A stretch of 64,000 nt of DNA. It comes from Luidia sarsii (taxonomy: Eukaryota; Echinodermata; Asteroidea; Paxillosida; Luidiidae). The notes beneath the pieces are model-generated. The model was not told where the DNA came from and did not search any database. It worked only from the letters and a program-made list of their open reading frames with translations. Below are positions 11,825-23,636 of the stretch, one piece after another. Every line of letters starts with the position of its first letter. Positions within the stretch are counted from its first letter, which is position 1. The stretch lies in contig OX465120.1 in NCBI GenBank assembly GCA_949987565.1, positions 1,064,901-1,128,900 of the forward strand, written 5' to 3'. Both the position numbers and the translations under genes were made by a program.

Positions 11825-13410
11825 TCTGAGGCGGAGACAGAGGGAGAGGCAGAGACAGAGGCAGAGGCAGAGGCAGAGGCAGAGGAAGAGGAAGAGGAAG
11901 AGGCAGAAGCAGATGCAGAGGCAGAGGCAGAGGCAGAGGCAGAGACAGAGGCAGAGGCAGAGGAAGAGGCAGAGGCAGAGGCAGAGGCAGAGGCAGAGGC
12001 AGAGGCAGAGACAGAGGCAGAGGAAGAGGAAGAGGAAGAGGCAGAAGCAGATGCAGAGGCAGAGGCAGAGGCAGAGACAGAGGCAGAGGCAGAGGCAGAG
12101 GCAGAGGCAGAGGCAGAGGCAGAGGCAGAGACAGAGGCAGAGGCAGAGGCAGAGACAGAGGCAGAGGCAGAGACAGAGACAGAGGCAGAGGCATAGACAG
12201 AGGCAGAGGCAGAGACAGAGGCAGAGGCAGAGGAAGAGGCAGAGGCAGAGGAAGAGGCAGAAGCAGATGCAGAGGCAGAGGCAGAGGCAGAGGCAGAGGC
12301 AGAGGCAGAGGCAGAGGCAGAGGCAGAGGCAGAGGCAGAGGCAGAGGCAGAGGTCGAGGCAGAGGCAGAGGCAGAGGCAGAGGCAGAGGCAGAGGCAGAG
12401 GCAGAGGCAGAGGCAGAGGCAGAGGCAGAGGCAGAGGCAGAGGCAGAGGCAGAGGCAGAGGCAGAGGCAGAGGCAGAGGCAGAGGCAGAGGCAGAGGCAG
12501 AGGCAGAGGCAGAGGCAGAGGCAGAGGCAGAGGCAGAGGCAGAGGCAGAGGCAGAGGCAGAGGCAGAGGCAGAGGTCGAGGCAGAGGTCGAGGCAGAGGC
12601 AGAGGCAGAGACAGAGGCAGAGGCAGAGGCAGAGGTCGAGGCAGAGGCAGAGGCAGGGGCAGAGGCAGAGGCAGAGGCAGAGGCAGAGGCAGAGGCAGAG
12701 GCAGAGGCAGAGGCAGAGGCAGAGGCAGAGACAGAGGCAGAGGCAGAGGCAGAGGTCGAGGCAGAGGCAGAGGCAGAGGCAGAGGCAGAGGCAGAGGCAG
12801 AGGCAGAGGCAGAGGCAGAGGCAGAGGCAGAGGCAGAGACAGAGGCAGAGGCAGAGGCAGAGGTCGAGGCAGAGGCAGAGGCAGAGGCAGAGGCAGAGGC
12901 AGAGACAGAGACAGAGACAGAGGCAGAGGCAGAGGCAGAGGCAGAGGCAGAGGCAGAGGCAGAGGCATAGGCAGAGGCAGAGGCAGAGGCAGAGGCAGAG
13001 GCAGAGACAGTGGCAGAGGCAGAGGCAGAGGTCGAGGCAGAGGCAGAGGCAGAGGCAGAGGCAGAGGTCGAGGCAGAGGCATAGGCAGAGGCAGAGGCAG
13101 AGGCAGAGGCAGAGGCAGAGGCAGAGGCAGAGACAGTGGCAGAGGCAGAGACAGAGACAGAGACAGAGGCAGAGGCAGAGGCAGAGGCAGAGGCAGAGGC
13201 AGAGACAGAGACAGAGACAGAGGCAGAGGCAGAGGCAGAGGCAGAGACAGAGGCAGAGACAGAGACAGAGACAGAGGCAGAGGCAGAGGCAGAGGCAGAG
13301 ACAGAGGCAGAGACAGAGACAGAGACAGAGGCAGAGGCAGAGGCAGAGGCAGAGACAGAGACAGAGACAGAGGCAGAGGCAGAGGCAGAGACAGAGGCAG
13401 AGACTTCAAT
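11825..13410. repeat. (GGCAGA)n hexanucleotide array, about 1.6 kb
   Basis: Over 250 units of AGAGGC with variants AGAGAC, AGAGGA and AGGTCG that recur in phased blocks. For example, a block with AGAAGCAGATGCAGAGGC occurs three times (about 11905, 12035, 12255). Because the unit is six bases, open frames of nearly 600 codons (QR, EA or PL periodicity) cross it in several frames; none is a credible gene. Confidence 0.97.
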
Positions 13411-13970
13411 TCAAGTCGCTCTTTCGACAACCCGGACCGCGCACATTTTACCGCCAACAGCTCCTTCATCCTCTATATAACAACCTGTCGTTGCCTCTGA
13501 CAAGTTCATTTTACCTCAGCGCCCTCGAAAATCCAAGAACGCCCCCCCCCCGGCCCCTCCACCCTCCCATCCACCCCTGACCCGCCCAGCGCCTCGGGGT
13601 GGGGCCAGGGTGACAAACCAACACCGGCCACGATGGACTAGTACTCGTCCACAATCTAATAACCGAAAACGCAGCTCTCCTCGGCCAAATGAAAGTTCAT
13701 GGAAATCGGTCGTCTAGTGTCAGGCACGTCCCCCTAAGTCTTCACGCGCGCAATTGATGAACTTTTACAAGTGGCTCTTTTCTTGTCGAAATGAAAGATG
13801 AAAGGGGGGTACATCTTCATTCTCGTAAACCTGATTAGTTTCAGACACACACAAACAGCCCGAGATTCGTGGATGATGGCTACTGCTTGCCTATGATAGA
13901 TGATGTTACTACTGTCTCTGAATGTGGTCGTTTATTTTATCCAATCTCATGGCCTCAACATCCAGGAAGA
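13411..13970. other. Intergenic, no gene recognised
   Basis: Unique sequence with a C-rich stretch near 13540. Confidence 0.4.
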
Positions 13971-13971
13971 G

Positions 13972-14423
13972 CATCTAAACCGTGAAAATGGGCTGAAAAT
14001 GTCATTTAGCCGTGAAAAGAAAATTCACTAAGTTTTCACCCCTATTTCATGGCACCGCATAGCCAATTCATTTTCACGGTGTTTTCACCAGTGGTCTCCA
14101 TGGCCGAATTCCTGGTGGTAAATGGCTAGAGGCAATTTTAGAAGTATCTGGGAGTGACAGTTACAAGGACACCATACAGTACCTCTATGGGGGCTGAGGG
14201 TCCCTACTGGTAATTGAATTAGCCATCCCCCAAGGCTGGAGCTTGCCACCCTAGATATTCAAGGTTTTTTCACGGTCTCTTTAGTGACCTGAAGATGTCC
14301 TTATCAGGTCAGAGAAGCGATTATTTTCACGGTGAATTCACTATAAAATGCACCGTGAAATCACAGTGACTTTTTAGTTTCACGGCGAAATGACATTTTC
14401 ACCCCTTTTTCACGGTTTAGATG
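13972..14423. mobile_element. MITE with about 60-bp inverted termini
   Basis: The left end begins CATCTAAACCGTGAAAATGG. The right end is its imperfect reverse complement, closing with CACGGTTTAGATG, and similarity extends about 60 bp inward through AAATGTCATTT and CGTGAAA. Further TTTTCACGGT blocks lie inside in both directions. No transposase frame is present, so it is non-autonomous. Superfamily unclear; no convincing target duplication. Confidence 0.8.
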
Positions 14424-15228
14424 TTCATAGTGTGAGTGACTATATAATCCTCACTCGATCAATCCCTCTTTTCTCCCATCCTCCCTGTCCCTTTCCTCTT
14501 TTGATCTCCCACCTCCCTCCTGTCCCTTTGATCCTCCCCACCCCTTTGTTTGTTTGTGCGTACATGTTCCGTAAAAAGCAGTTCAACATGGCGGCACTGT
14601 TTATGTTTTACGTGTTTTGATCACGTCGGTGAAAGAGTTCTATACATAATACTTTCCTATGCAGAAATGAACTTCTGGGGCTGGTAGTACCATAATTCAG
14701 ACTTTACACTCGAGAAGATACAACGAGAAAACAGCCGGAATTATCCCTCAAGTACCAAACGGGTGCTTCGAAATTATCGACCATGGGGACGTAAATAAAA
14801 AACCCAAAACAAGCTGGCATATCAAAATTAGGCTAAAAGTATTTTGCGGCAAGCCGATCGGGTTGAAAGGGAAGTAACTCTGGGGTGTTTTTTTTTTCAC
14901 TCGATTTTTTTTATGGAGAGACGTAATTTAATTTCTTGATTGTAATCCGGCAACGGATTGGTAAGGTGTTCATCGATGACTTGAACTAGGGAGAGATTAG
15001 GGGTACAGGCTAATCTACGCCCAACGTACACATCTGGAGCCCGCAGGGATATCACATCGATTATTTTATTAGTGATAGAGACGGTGAAGCTAATGAAATT
15101 TAAACGAAATCTTCTCTGCCTTAGTTTACTCTCGTCTTGCTGTTAGGTATTCAATGATGGAAGGAGGTTTATATCAAAGCGTTTCTGTGGTTAGGCTTAA
15201 TTAACAAATTCTGAAAAAAATAGGAGGG
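14424..15228. other. Intergenic, no gene recognised
   Basis: Unique AT-rich sequence, no supported coding region. Confidence 0.4.
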
Positions 15229-15722
15229 CCTGATGTTTCTCTATATGTCTCTCTCTGTCTCTCTGTATCTCTGTCTCTCTGTCTCTGTCTGTCTGTCTGT
15301 TTCTCTTTGTCCCTCCGTTTCTGTCTGTCCTCTGTCTCTGTCTGTCTCTCACTGTATCTCTGTCTCTCAGTGTCTCTCGATCTCTGTCCCTCTGTCTCTC
15401 TCTGTCTCTCTGTCTCTCTGTGTGTCTCTCTCTCTCGTTTTCTCTCTCTGTCCCTCTGTCCCTCTGTCGTTTTGTCTCTATCTATCTGTCTGTCTCTATC
15501 TGTCTCTATCTGTCTCTATCTGTCTCTATATGTCTCTATCTGTCTCTATCTGTCTCTATCTGTCTCTCTCTCTTGCCCCTCTCTATCTGTCTCCGTCTGT
15601 CTGTCTATCTCTATATCTCTCTGTCTCTCTGTATCTCTTGCCTCTCACTTGCTGTCTCTATCTGTCTCTCTGTCTCCGTCTGTATCTCAGAGTCTTCCTG
15701 TCTCTCTTTCTCTACCTACAGT
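15229..15722. repeat. TGTCTCTA/CTGTCT array, about 490 bp
   Basis: CTGTCTCT units and a block of TCTATCTGTC repeats at 15478-15565. Confidence 0.92.
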
Positions 15723-16094
15723 TTGCCTTCCTCATTTTCCCCTTGGGTATGCATACTATATCATTTTCCCTTTCTTTTCTCATCATTTCGTGTCATACAA
15801 TGCTCCCACAAGCACTTGCAACATACCCCAAGTGGGCAACCAATTACGCCACTGTAGACCTTGTCAATATTGTATCAATCTAGACGACAGTGGCACGCAA
15901 TGCACCGCGTTACACGACAAAACAACCCGCAGCGTCATCTGATACCGTATGGCCGCAATTTGCAGTTGCCCATTTTTAGAGTAAATAACCTTTTGCAACC
16001 TGATTTGTTATTGGAATGATAAATATGACTATCTGGCGCCCTGTACGTGTAACTGTTTCGAAAAAAATGTCACCCCGTGAAAAAATGCGCAGCC
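15723..16094. other. Intergenic, no gene recognised
   Basis: Unique sequence between a microsatellite and a MITE. Confidence 0.4.
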
Positions 16095-16425
16095 TTTAAA
16101 GATTTCCTTCTAATTTACACAGTTTGTAGATGGTCATGATAGAATCCTCATGTTGAATTCTTTCGGTCTGCAATGCTCAGCTACTTCTCGAGAAATCTTC
16201 ACTCAAACATCGACGAATAGTTTATTACTCGCAAGTCATAAACTATTTCTTACACTACAGAATCCCGAAAAACTGTGACGGTTTTTTTTCTACATTTTTC
16301 TACTTTCTCAGGTCGCCATTTGAGCTCAAACCTTCACGGGATACCTTTTTCGGAATGTTTGATGGTTTAACACACAAACTGTGGCAATCGTTTGACCTTT
16401 ACCAATGTTGTATAGGGCCTTTAAA
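16095..16425 (+). mobile_element. TTTAAA-flanked MITE (subfamily 2), left terminus lost
   Basis: Aligns throughout with the complete element at 59204-59570 (shared blocks GTAGATGGTCATGATA, AACTATTTCTTACACTACAG, AACACACAAACTGTGGCAAT). It ends CCAATGTTGTATAGGGCCTT then TAAA. The left terminal repeat is absent, so TTTAAA is joined directly to internal sequence. No coding capacity. Confidence 0.85.
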
Positions 16426-17210
16426 GATAATCCGTGATTTGAAACTTAATCTGGAACGATTTATCCGCAATTACAGACACCTCAACGTAAATTAGACATA
16501 AATCATAGTTGCGAAAAAATCCGCAGTAATTTATAAAGGCAGCCTTTAATCTGACTGAATGATTTGCAGAAACTTACTGCTTGTCCTTCCTGACAAACGA
16601 TCCCTTCGTAATTAAGACATTCTCTTAATTTATGATTACGCCAGATGCCCGTGAACGTCTACTGTTACCCTGAGAGATATATTCTATACTCCTCTTCTCT
16701 TCTGTACGGATATAGAATCTTAAGTGCCGCAGGGATACCTTTCTCTCAGAGGGATCGTTGACCGATGATGAGGAATCCTTCAGGGGGGAGGGAGTAATGT
16801 GATCAAGCCTTCATCGCAATTATTCATTATATCCACCAAGCCCGCCACTGAACGCACTGGCGCAACTCTAACTACCGGGAACCAGTCGAGCGCATTGATA
16901 ACTGCAATAAAGAGTGCCAGGTTACCAGCTATAAAACACCACTGCGTGTAACCGTATACGAAACGAAGGCTTAGGCCGTGTTCGAATAATAATCATTGGC
17001 TGCGGCTAGAAGTTACACGCATTCCTATGGGAACTGTCTGCAGCCGCTTGTCGACGACTTCCATAGACTCGCGTGTACTGTCGAGCCGTAGGCAATGGAT
17101 TCGGACGCAGCCCTAAGCTCTGGCTTATGCTTCGGTCATATTACTCAATACGCTTCTTGGTGAATAGGCCTAGTGATTATTATAACAAGCCAACAAACCT
17201 TCAAATAAAA
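16426..17210. other. Intergenic; decayed CATAGACTTGTGTG-type repeat near 16975-17100
   Basis: No gene. The stretch around 17000-17085 has TTCCATAGACTCGCGTGTA and related inverted pieces resembling the monomer of the 40.4-41.2 kb array. Confidence 0.4.
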
Positions 17211-17583
17211 TGTGACCCGGCACAGCGACATGAGGAATATCCCACCAAAACACTTTTCGAGTAAACAACGCCTGAAGTCAAAGTATCTTCTCATTTTTTT
17301 GTTTGTATTTTCGGAAAGTTAATGTATTGGAGGATAATATGTCCAAAGGATTTTTCCGAAATCCGTCTCTAAATGTTGAAAAAACGAGGGTTTCCGGGGA
17401 GTGTTTGTGTACTGTTTTCATGAAAATGTAAAGTTCCTGCCTTTTTGAATGGCCGCTTTCGAGGAGTTAGAATGGCGCTGCTATATTGTGTTTGAAAGCT
17501 AATGGTATACTCTTTCACATCATTAGAAAATCTCGAAATCTCAAAAGTGGGGGTTAATCCTCATTATGCTGTGCCGGGTCACA
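17211..17583 (+). mobile_element. MITE with TGTGACCCGGCACAGC termini, copy 1 (373 bp)
   Basis: Begins TGTGACCCGGCACAGC and ends GCTGTGCCGGGTCACA. The inverted ends extend with mismatches through ATGAGGAAT. A second, longer copy in opposite orientation occupies 49541-49986 in a TOP3B intron, with shared blocks such as CCGAAATCCGTCTCTAAATG. No open frame, so non-autonomous. Copy 1 is flanked by A runs, copy 2 by TA on both sides, compatible with a two-base target. Confidence 0.9.
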
Positions 17584-17794
17584 AATTATCAAACTGCAGC
17601 AAACTTAAACCTGGATTTTCAGACAGACACGAAGTCTGATCCCGTGCCTAAGCCATGGTTTCGTGAAGGCCCTATGGGATGCAGCGGGCTGTTATCTTCA
17701 TCTTATCTTTTCTTTTCTGGATCACCTGGGTCCTTAATCACCGTAGAGGGCGCCGCGGGGGGCTTGTAAGCCTTGGGCGCCCGGGGCGTATTTT

Positions 17795-18325
17795 TTCCCA
17801 GCATGGCTGGTAAGCGTATTCTTTTTTCATAGGAGGGTTAGGGGCAATTGTCATTAATCATTATGTATGGGCGTGTCGAATTGATTTTTAAAGAAAAATA
17901 CGACAGAAGAAGATTACCACATCAAATTTATGATAATTCCCCTTAACCCTCCTACGAAAAAAAATACGCGCATGGGAAAGGCCATTATTAGCATAAACGC
18001 TTGCTATTGGTTGGAATTCTCCACGCATGATGAATTATTCATCAGTGTTCATGATATTCCGTTTGCGCACCAGCATAGGCCCAATTATCAAGTACAGCGT
18101 TCACGTGTACATGTACATGTAAAATACATTATGCACATGTTGTGTGGTAAGATAGATCTTGCTAGTTGTGTGTACCGTATGTATTTCTGACGAACTGTAA
18201 TGTGCGAGAATACTCAGACACGCCCTCATGCTTTTGCATCATGAATAATTCATTAAATATGAGGAAAATCCAACCAATAGCAAGCGTTGAATGTTAGTGA
18301 TGGCCTTTCCCATGCTGGGAAAAAA
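17795..18325. mobile_element. Nested palindromic element (foldback or MITE)
   Basis: Two inverted repeats are nested here. One pairs TAGGAGGGTTAGGGGCAATT (about 17831) with AATTCCCCTTAACCCTCCTA (about 17935). The other pairs GGGAAAGGCCATTATTAGCA (about 17972) with the reverse complement near 18298-18320, continuing through GCTTGCTATTGGTTGGA and GATGAATTATTCAT. Arms of the second are about 75 bp and roughly 80% identical by eye. Confidence 0.7.
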
Positions 18326-18719
18326 GGTAAGCGTTCGGGGAGCCCACCTATACGGTGGAAGGAATGTTTGCGTCCGTGGCTTTCATTCGGGGGCTTTACC
18401 AGGAATCCGAGCAGTCAGAGGCGGGGCCTAGACAGGACTGTATACCAGTCTGGACCCCAACCACGGGCAGAACGCAGGCCAAACTCACTGAAGTGGACGT
18501 GCACCGATTGCACGGCCGGGTCTTGGCACAAGATCACACACCACCGGACGTTTTTTCTGCACGGATTTAGACCTTTGCTCCTTCACAGAGATCGATGAAT
18601 TTGTTCGGAAGGAAGCTGACACGAAGACGAATGTCAATCGGAGGAGATACGAGTGAAAAAAAAACATCCATCAATTGCTGGAAGATCTTTTTATATGGGT
18701 AAGGACAAACCTTGTCTCG
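18326..18719. other. Intergenic, no gene recognised
   Basis: Overlapping open frames of 70-100 codons at 18287-18598 show no recognised domain and are not called as genes. Confidence 0.35.
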
Positions 18720-18764
18720 TCTTGTTATCCGAACGAACCTGATACTGCTCCGAATATAGACCCA

Positions 18765-19060
18765 TTTCTCAACAAGATCTTTATTTCAATCCGTGAAGGA
18801 TTGGGCAACTATTGCTAGTTTTTCTTTAAGAGTAAAACGGTCTCGCAATGTCTCTCTACAAGGACGAGGGGATCTTTGAACATCACTTGGGTCTTGAAAA
18901 ACATCATTCTCAACAAGATGTTTATTTTTTATTTTCCAATCCGTCAACGATTGGCCAACAATTGGGGGTTTTTTTGAGTGACGATGACTGTCTCGCAATG
19001 TCTCTGTACTCGGACGAGGAGAGATTTGACATCACTTGGGTCTTGAAAATATCTCTCATG
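18765..19060. repeat. Tandem duplication, two diverged copies of about 145 bp
   Basis: Each copy contains TCTCAACAAGAT, an AATCCGT..GATTGG block, GTCTCGCAATGTCTCT and CATCACTTGGGTCTTGAAAA. The corresponding blocks are about 140-150 bp apart. Confidence 0.75.
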
Positions 19061-19309
19061 TTTCAACATAAGCTTCTCGGTGTAGGAATTTCAAATTAGA
19101 ATCGGAAGACAACTATAAACCAGCCGGGTTTTTCTAAGTGGTCGTTCTAAATTTTTTTTTGCCAATTCATATTTTTTATATCTTGATTTTGATACTTCAT
19201 TATATTTTTTTGACATTCATTTATTTGTTATAATTATACATTTTTTTTTATTCATCTAATCTTTTAAATTCTACTTTATTTCATTTCATTAGGCCCTACT
19301 GGTATACAA

Positions 19310-20095
19310 TTTGATTTGATTTCATTAGATTTGTTTAATTTCGTTTTATTTCCTTTGATTTTAATTTCCTTTGATTTAATTTCCTTTGATTTAATTTCCT
19401 TTGATTTAATTTCCTTTGATTTAATTTCCTTTGATTTAATTTCCTTTGATTTAATTTCCTTTGATTTAATTTCCTTTGATTTAATTTCCTTTGATTTAAT
19501 TTCCTTTGATTTAATTTCCTTTGATTTAATTTCCTTTGATTTAATTTCCTTTGATTTAATTTCCTTTGATTTATTTTCCTTTGATTTAATTTCATTGGAT
19601 TTAATTTCATTGGATTTAATTTCATTGGATTTAATTTCATTGGATTTAATTTCATTGGATTTAATTTCCTTTGATTTAATTTCATTGGATTTAATTTCAT
19701 TGGATTTAATTTCATTGGATTTAATTTCCTTTGATTTAATTTCCTTTGATTTAATTTCCTTTGATTAAATTTCCTTTAATTTAATTTCCTTTGATTGAAT
19801 TTCCTTTGATTTAATTTCCTTTGATTTAATTTCATTGGATTTAATTTCATTGGATTTGATTTCATTGGGTTTAATTTCATTAGATTTTATTTCATTTGAT
19901 TTTATTTCTTTGGATTTTATTTCATTTGATTTGATTTGATTTGATTTGATTTGATTTGATTTGATTTGATTTTATTTCATTTGATTTGATTTGATTTGAT
20001 TTGATTTGATTTCATTTCATTTTATTTCATTGGTTTTATTTCACATGATTTTATTTCATTTCGTTTTATTCTACTTCTTTTGACTTTTATTACAT
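19310..20095. repeat. 15-bp minisatellite TTTCCTTTGATTTAA, about 780 bp
   Basis: A very regular 15-bp array from about 19365 to 19850, with CCTTTG/CATTGG variants in blocks, grading on the right into TTTGA pentamers. A unit length divisible by three creates a 150-codon frame of SFDLI repeats on plus and a KLNQR/KLNPM repeat on minus. These are artefacts of periodicity. Confidence 0.95.
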
Positions 20096-21405
20096 CTTAT
20101 TTTATCTTATTTCGTCTATTCGTTAAAATCTATTTAATTTCTTTTCAATTTCATCTGATTTAATTGTACCTGACTTTGTTACGTTCATTCCTGTTCGTTT
20201 CTTACTTTTTATTAAAACATTCATTTTATCTAGATTCTATTGGGTACAAAATTTACCCAGCGCAGAGCTGCACTTGAGACAATATTTTCCAAACCCAAGA
20301 CATTTGCAAGTCCACCCCCGTCTTCAGTGAAGGGTCATCGACAGCAAACAGTTAAATATTTGACCACAGACGGCTGTTCCATGTCTATACACTCACCATT
20401 ACTTTGAGGTGCCATCCAGATACTGCGAGCTGGTGTTTTTGATTGGTGCAAAGCGGTATATTTCGTCACTTTGTGGAATTAAAAAAAAAAATCGACATCG
20501 GGCACTACTTTCTGCACACTGCTAACTCAATCTGTGATGTTCATGTCTCCGATTCTACAGCCCATTTGAGATCAAGGCAGGACGGCACGAACTCTGAGTT
20601 AATCATTGAGAGATCACCGCGCAACCAAGACGACAAGATACACACACACGTCTCATCAGAAGGTATACCTGTACGTGTTTTCCCATGCACTCCCAGCGCA
20701 GACGATAGCGGTAACTTTTGGCGCCTAAACGAGGTTTCCTCGGTCGTGCGCGAGAGGAGACAAACATACGAGGATCCTGCACCTCGGATGTGACTTAATT
20801 TCCAACTTCATCATCGGAAACTTGTGCAGATTTTGAGAATGTACCTTTTCTCTCAAAATCTGAAATTCCGAATGACGATTCTCGGTCGTATTTAGGCGGG
20901 AAAACCTCCCCGGCATCGTCTGCGTGCGTTTCTGACCTCGCTCTTTCTGTACATTGCAATTTGTTCTATACCAAGGGCTTGCGTGATCAACGGAGCCTCC
21001 GCCTCTATCTTCGCCGAGTAAAATTGCGAAGGTTGCTGAACGTGGACCTCCAAAGAGAGATCCGGGCGTGAGTTCATTCCCCAGGCAGCCATAGTTGTCT
21101 GGGAATTCAGAGGAGGAAGAGACACAGACCGAGGAGAGGAAAAGCAGGAGAGATAGAGCCAGTCGCTCGTCCCACTCATCGTCAAATGGACTCGGGCAAA
21201 CGCGCGGCACTTCTGACGACCATAACTCGATTAGAGACCTTATAATTATCAGCGAGCTCACGGCAAGAGAGAGAGAGAGCTTGGGCCGTTGGGCGTCGCT
21301 GGTTACGGAGTCCTCTATCGGACACACGCGCCTTGACAAAAGAGAGTGGATGATGGGAAGCATAATTAAGTTGCTTGTAAAGTCGAGAGTGTTTGAGGAG
21401 GCGTA
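20096..21405. other. Intergenic upstream of GPCR 1, no gene recognised
   Basis: Unique sequence. Open frames at 20443-20793 (plus) and 20725-21558 (minus, running into the GGA tract) lack recognisable features. Confidence 0.35.
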
Positions 21406-21407
21406 GA

Positions 21408-21478
21408 AGGCGGAGGAGGAGGAGGAGGAGGAGGAGGAGGAGGAGGAGGAGGAGGAGGAGGAGGAGGAGGAGGAGGGA
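21408..21478. repeat. (GGA)n trinucleotide tract
   Basis: About 22 uninterrupted GGA units, 530 bp upstream of the first GPCR start codon. Confidence 0.95.
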
Positions 21479-22009
21479 ATTAACGGGGGACTGACCTCAA
21501 GCGTGTTGGTCTCACATGTTTTTGATGAAAAATCAGAATTAAACTCTTCGGAGCTCAATGTGAAGCCTGTTAAAATTCAGCTCAGGTTCCTTCGCTGGAG
21601 TTTTCACACTTTTTTTTAAAGGTGTACTGGAACACCTGTGATTGGACGTCGTACCGAGTGGCCTTGTCAAATGGACCAATGGGAACGCTGCATCTTTAGA
21701 AACTTGGACTGACTCTCGTCCCGATTTTTGCGACCGATCACGATTGGTTCCAAGTGAGCTTGGCTTCACAGAGGGCTTCTGTCAATAGAGGGCGGGCTCA
21801 CATTGATTTCTCGACTGACTACAAAATAATAATCATCCGCTATTGTCCGTCGAGACTTCGAGTGAGACTTGTGTGCACGAAAAACAGTGACGTCATCGCA
21901 GCGACGCCACTGGGAGCTCTACACAAAAGTACTTGTAGCCTGCGATTAGAATCTTCGTTTTTTGGAATCGTATAATTACGGCCCTGGATTTTCGCTTCGA
22001 AGGAGCAAG

Positions 22010-23053
22010 ATGAATTCGACGGACTTCACTCCCTCCGTCGACCCCGGGACAGATTTCGACACGAGTCCGTACGTCCTGGGTGCTGTGTATGGCACCATCG
22101 GGTGCCTTGGTATCCTTGGTAACCTTCTGGTCTGCACCGTCTTCCTGGCTCGTCGTCAGGTCTTCGGCTCCTCCACCAATCTCCTCATTCTCAACCAGTC
22201 CATGATCGACTTGGCCGACTCCATCATATACCTGATCCTCCGGTTCGGACCGCAACTACCCCAGGAGGGCGCCCTTTCGAGCGGCTTCTGGAGTGAGCTT
22301 GTGTGCCGGCTGTGGTTCTCCGAGTACATCGTGTGGTCGCTGTTCGTGACCTCCACGGTCAACCTCCTCTTCGTGTCCCTGGAGCGGTACTTCGCCGTGT
22401 GCCACGCCGTGCGGCACCGGACCATGTTCACGCCACGGCGGGCCAACATGGGTCGCGCCGTGGTCTGGATCGTGGGGTTCTCGTACCAGTCCTACTGGGC
22501 CGCTCTGAACACCTACACGGACGGGGTGTGCCAGGCAAGATGGCCCAGCCCGACCGTACAGAAGATCGGCGGTCTCGTCTTCTTCTGCTGCGAGTACCTG
22601 GCCCCGCTCACCGTGATGTGCTTCAGCTACGCCAGCATCGTGATCACGCTACGCCGTAAGAGCAAGCGTGACAACGCGCGCGTCAACTCTTTCCAGCGCG
22701 CCAAGCGTAACGTGACTCTGACCCTATGCGTGGTCTTCGTGTCGTACGCCGTGTGTTGGACTCCAACGGAGATCGCTTACCTCATGTACAACTTGGGCAG
22801 CGAGTACGACTTTGAGAGCACGCTGCACCGTGTCTTCACGGCCCTGGTCCTTGGCAACATGTGCGTGAACCCGATCATCTACATCTTCAAGTACGAGCGC
22901 TTCCAGGGCGAGTTGAGGCGCATCTTTCTCCGGCGTTCGAGGGCGGTGGCTGACTCCAATCTCGGCGGAGGTGGCGGCGGTGGTGGCGGTGGTGGGCGGA
23001 CGACCCGGAACGCTGACACGGTCGACCAAGCAGGCCCGAGCACCATCGGATAG
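22010..23053 (+). CDS. Orphan class A (rhodopsin-type) GPCR 1, intronless
   Basis: A 347-residue seven-helix receptor expected at the plasma membrane, signalling through G proteins. Landmarks: N-glycosylation site at Asn2 (NST), GN in helix 1 (Asn38), Asp67 in helix 2, disulfide cysteines 99 (helix 3) and 174 (loop 2), ERY at 125-127 in place of DRY, CWTP at 249-252 in helix 6, and NPIIY at 287-291 in helix 7. The C-tail (about 319-329) has an eleven-glycine run from a GGC/GGT repeat, then a Thr/Ser tail. The ATG at 22010 is used; an in-frame TTG 48 bases upstream is unlikely. It is a paralogue of the receptor at 32039-33082, with the same length and many shared stretches such as NLLILNQS and CWTPTE. 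Ligand unknown; the helix set suggests a peptide-type receptor, but that is inference. Confidence 0.93.
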   Translation: MNSTDFTPSVDPGTDFDTSPYVLGAVYGTIGCLGILGNLLVCTVFLARRQVFGSSTNLLILNQSMIDLADSIIYLILRFGPQLPQEGALSSGFWSELVCRLWFSEYIVWSLFVTSTVNLLFVSLERYFAVCHAVRHRTMFTPRRANMGRAVVWIVGFSYQSYWAALNTYTDGVCQARWPSPTVQKIGGLVFFCCEYLAPLTVMCFSYASIVITLRRKSKRDNARVNSFQRAKRNVTLTLCVVFVSYAVCWTPTEIAYLMYNLGSEYDFESTLHRVFTALVLGNMCVNPIIYIFKYERFQGELRRIFLRRSRAVADSNLGGGGGGGGGGGRTTRNADTVDQAGPSTIG

Positions 23054-23636
23054 GGACGAGAGCCGATAACTCCCCGCCGTCCACTAAGTAGATCTGGGCT
23101 CGAATCCCTACCCGATGTCAATGTGTGGAATCGGGTTTTAAAGTCTCTATACCGTGGTGTCTTGCGACCAATAGGGATGAAGGCTTGTATGGTGAAGGGC
23201 AAGTTATTAGCCACTTCGGGTTATATTCTCATAATATTATAGTAAAAAGACTACCATCGTGTTTCAATGATACGGTATACTTATCCCATTTACCTTAAAA
23301 AAAAACAGCCCCATTTTCCTGTCTTGTGAGGATCATACTGTACGGAAAGCTCCTAATTATTATAATTTGCATAATTAACGCAAAGATCTGTGGTACTGAC
23401 ATTATAACCCAACCATCTTTAGGACAAAAGATGACGAAACAATAGCAGATGCGCGGTCGTAAATGCGCAGCCAATGATGGGGGCAATGAACTAATAACCT
23501 CCCTCCCTAGAATGTGTTAGGGGCGCCCTACTCGAATGAGGGCGCCCTTGTGCAGCTACAAATCAAACCAGAGAAACTTACAGAGACTTGGGGAGACAGA
23601 CGGACGAACAGGCCGATGTGCTACTACTTGGGGGAA
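23054..23636. other. 3' flank of GPCR 1, no gene recognised
   Basis: Unique sequence. A short inverted pair GGGCGCCCTACTCGAATGAG / GGGCGCCCTT lies at about 23521-23550. Confidence 0.4.

Noticed and set aside
11814..13580. Open frames of 578 and 588 codons on both strands
   Set aside because: They are produced by a six-base repeat unit without stops in several frames; the translation is two-residue periodic and has no domain.
18287..18598. 103-codon open frame
   Set aside because: No domain, overlaps an equally long frame, and begins inside a palindromic element.
19316..19768. SFDLI pentapeptide-repeat protein
   Set aside because: A 15-bp minisatellite; no start context, no neighbours, and both strands are open.
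20725..21558. 277-codon minus-strand frame with Ser-rich N-terminal part
   Set aside because: Ser run comes from the GGA tract; the remainder has no recognisable domain or splice signals.
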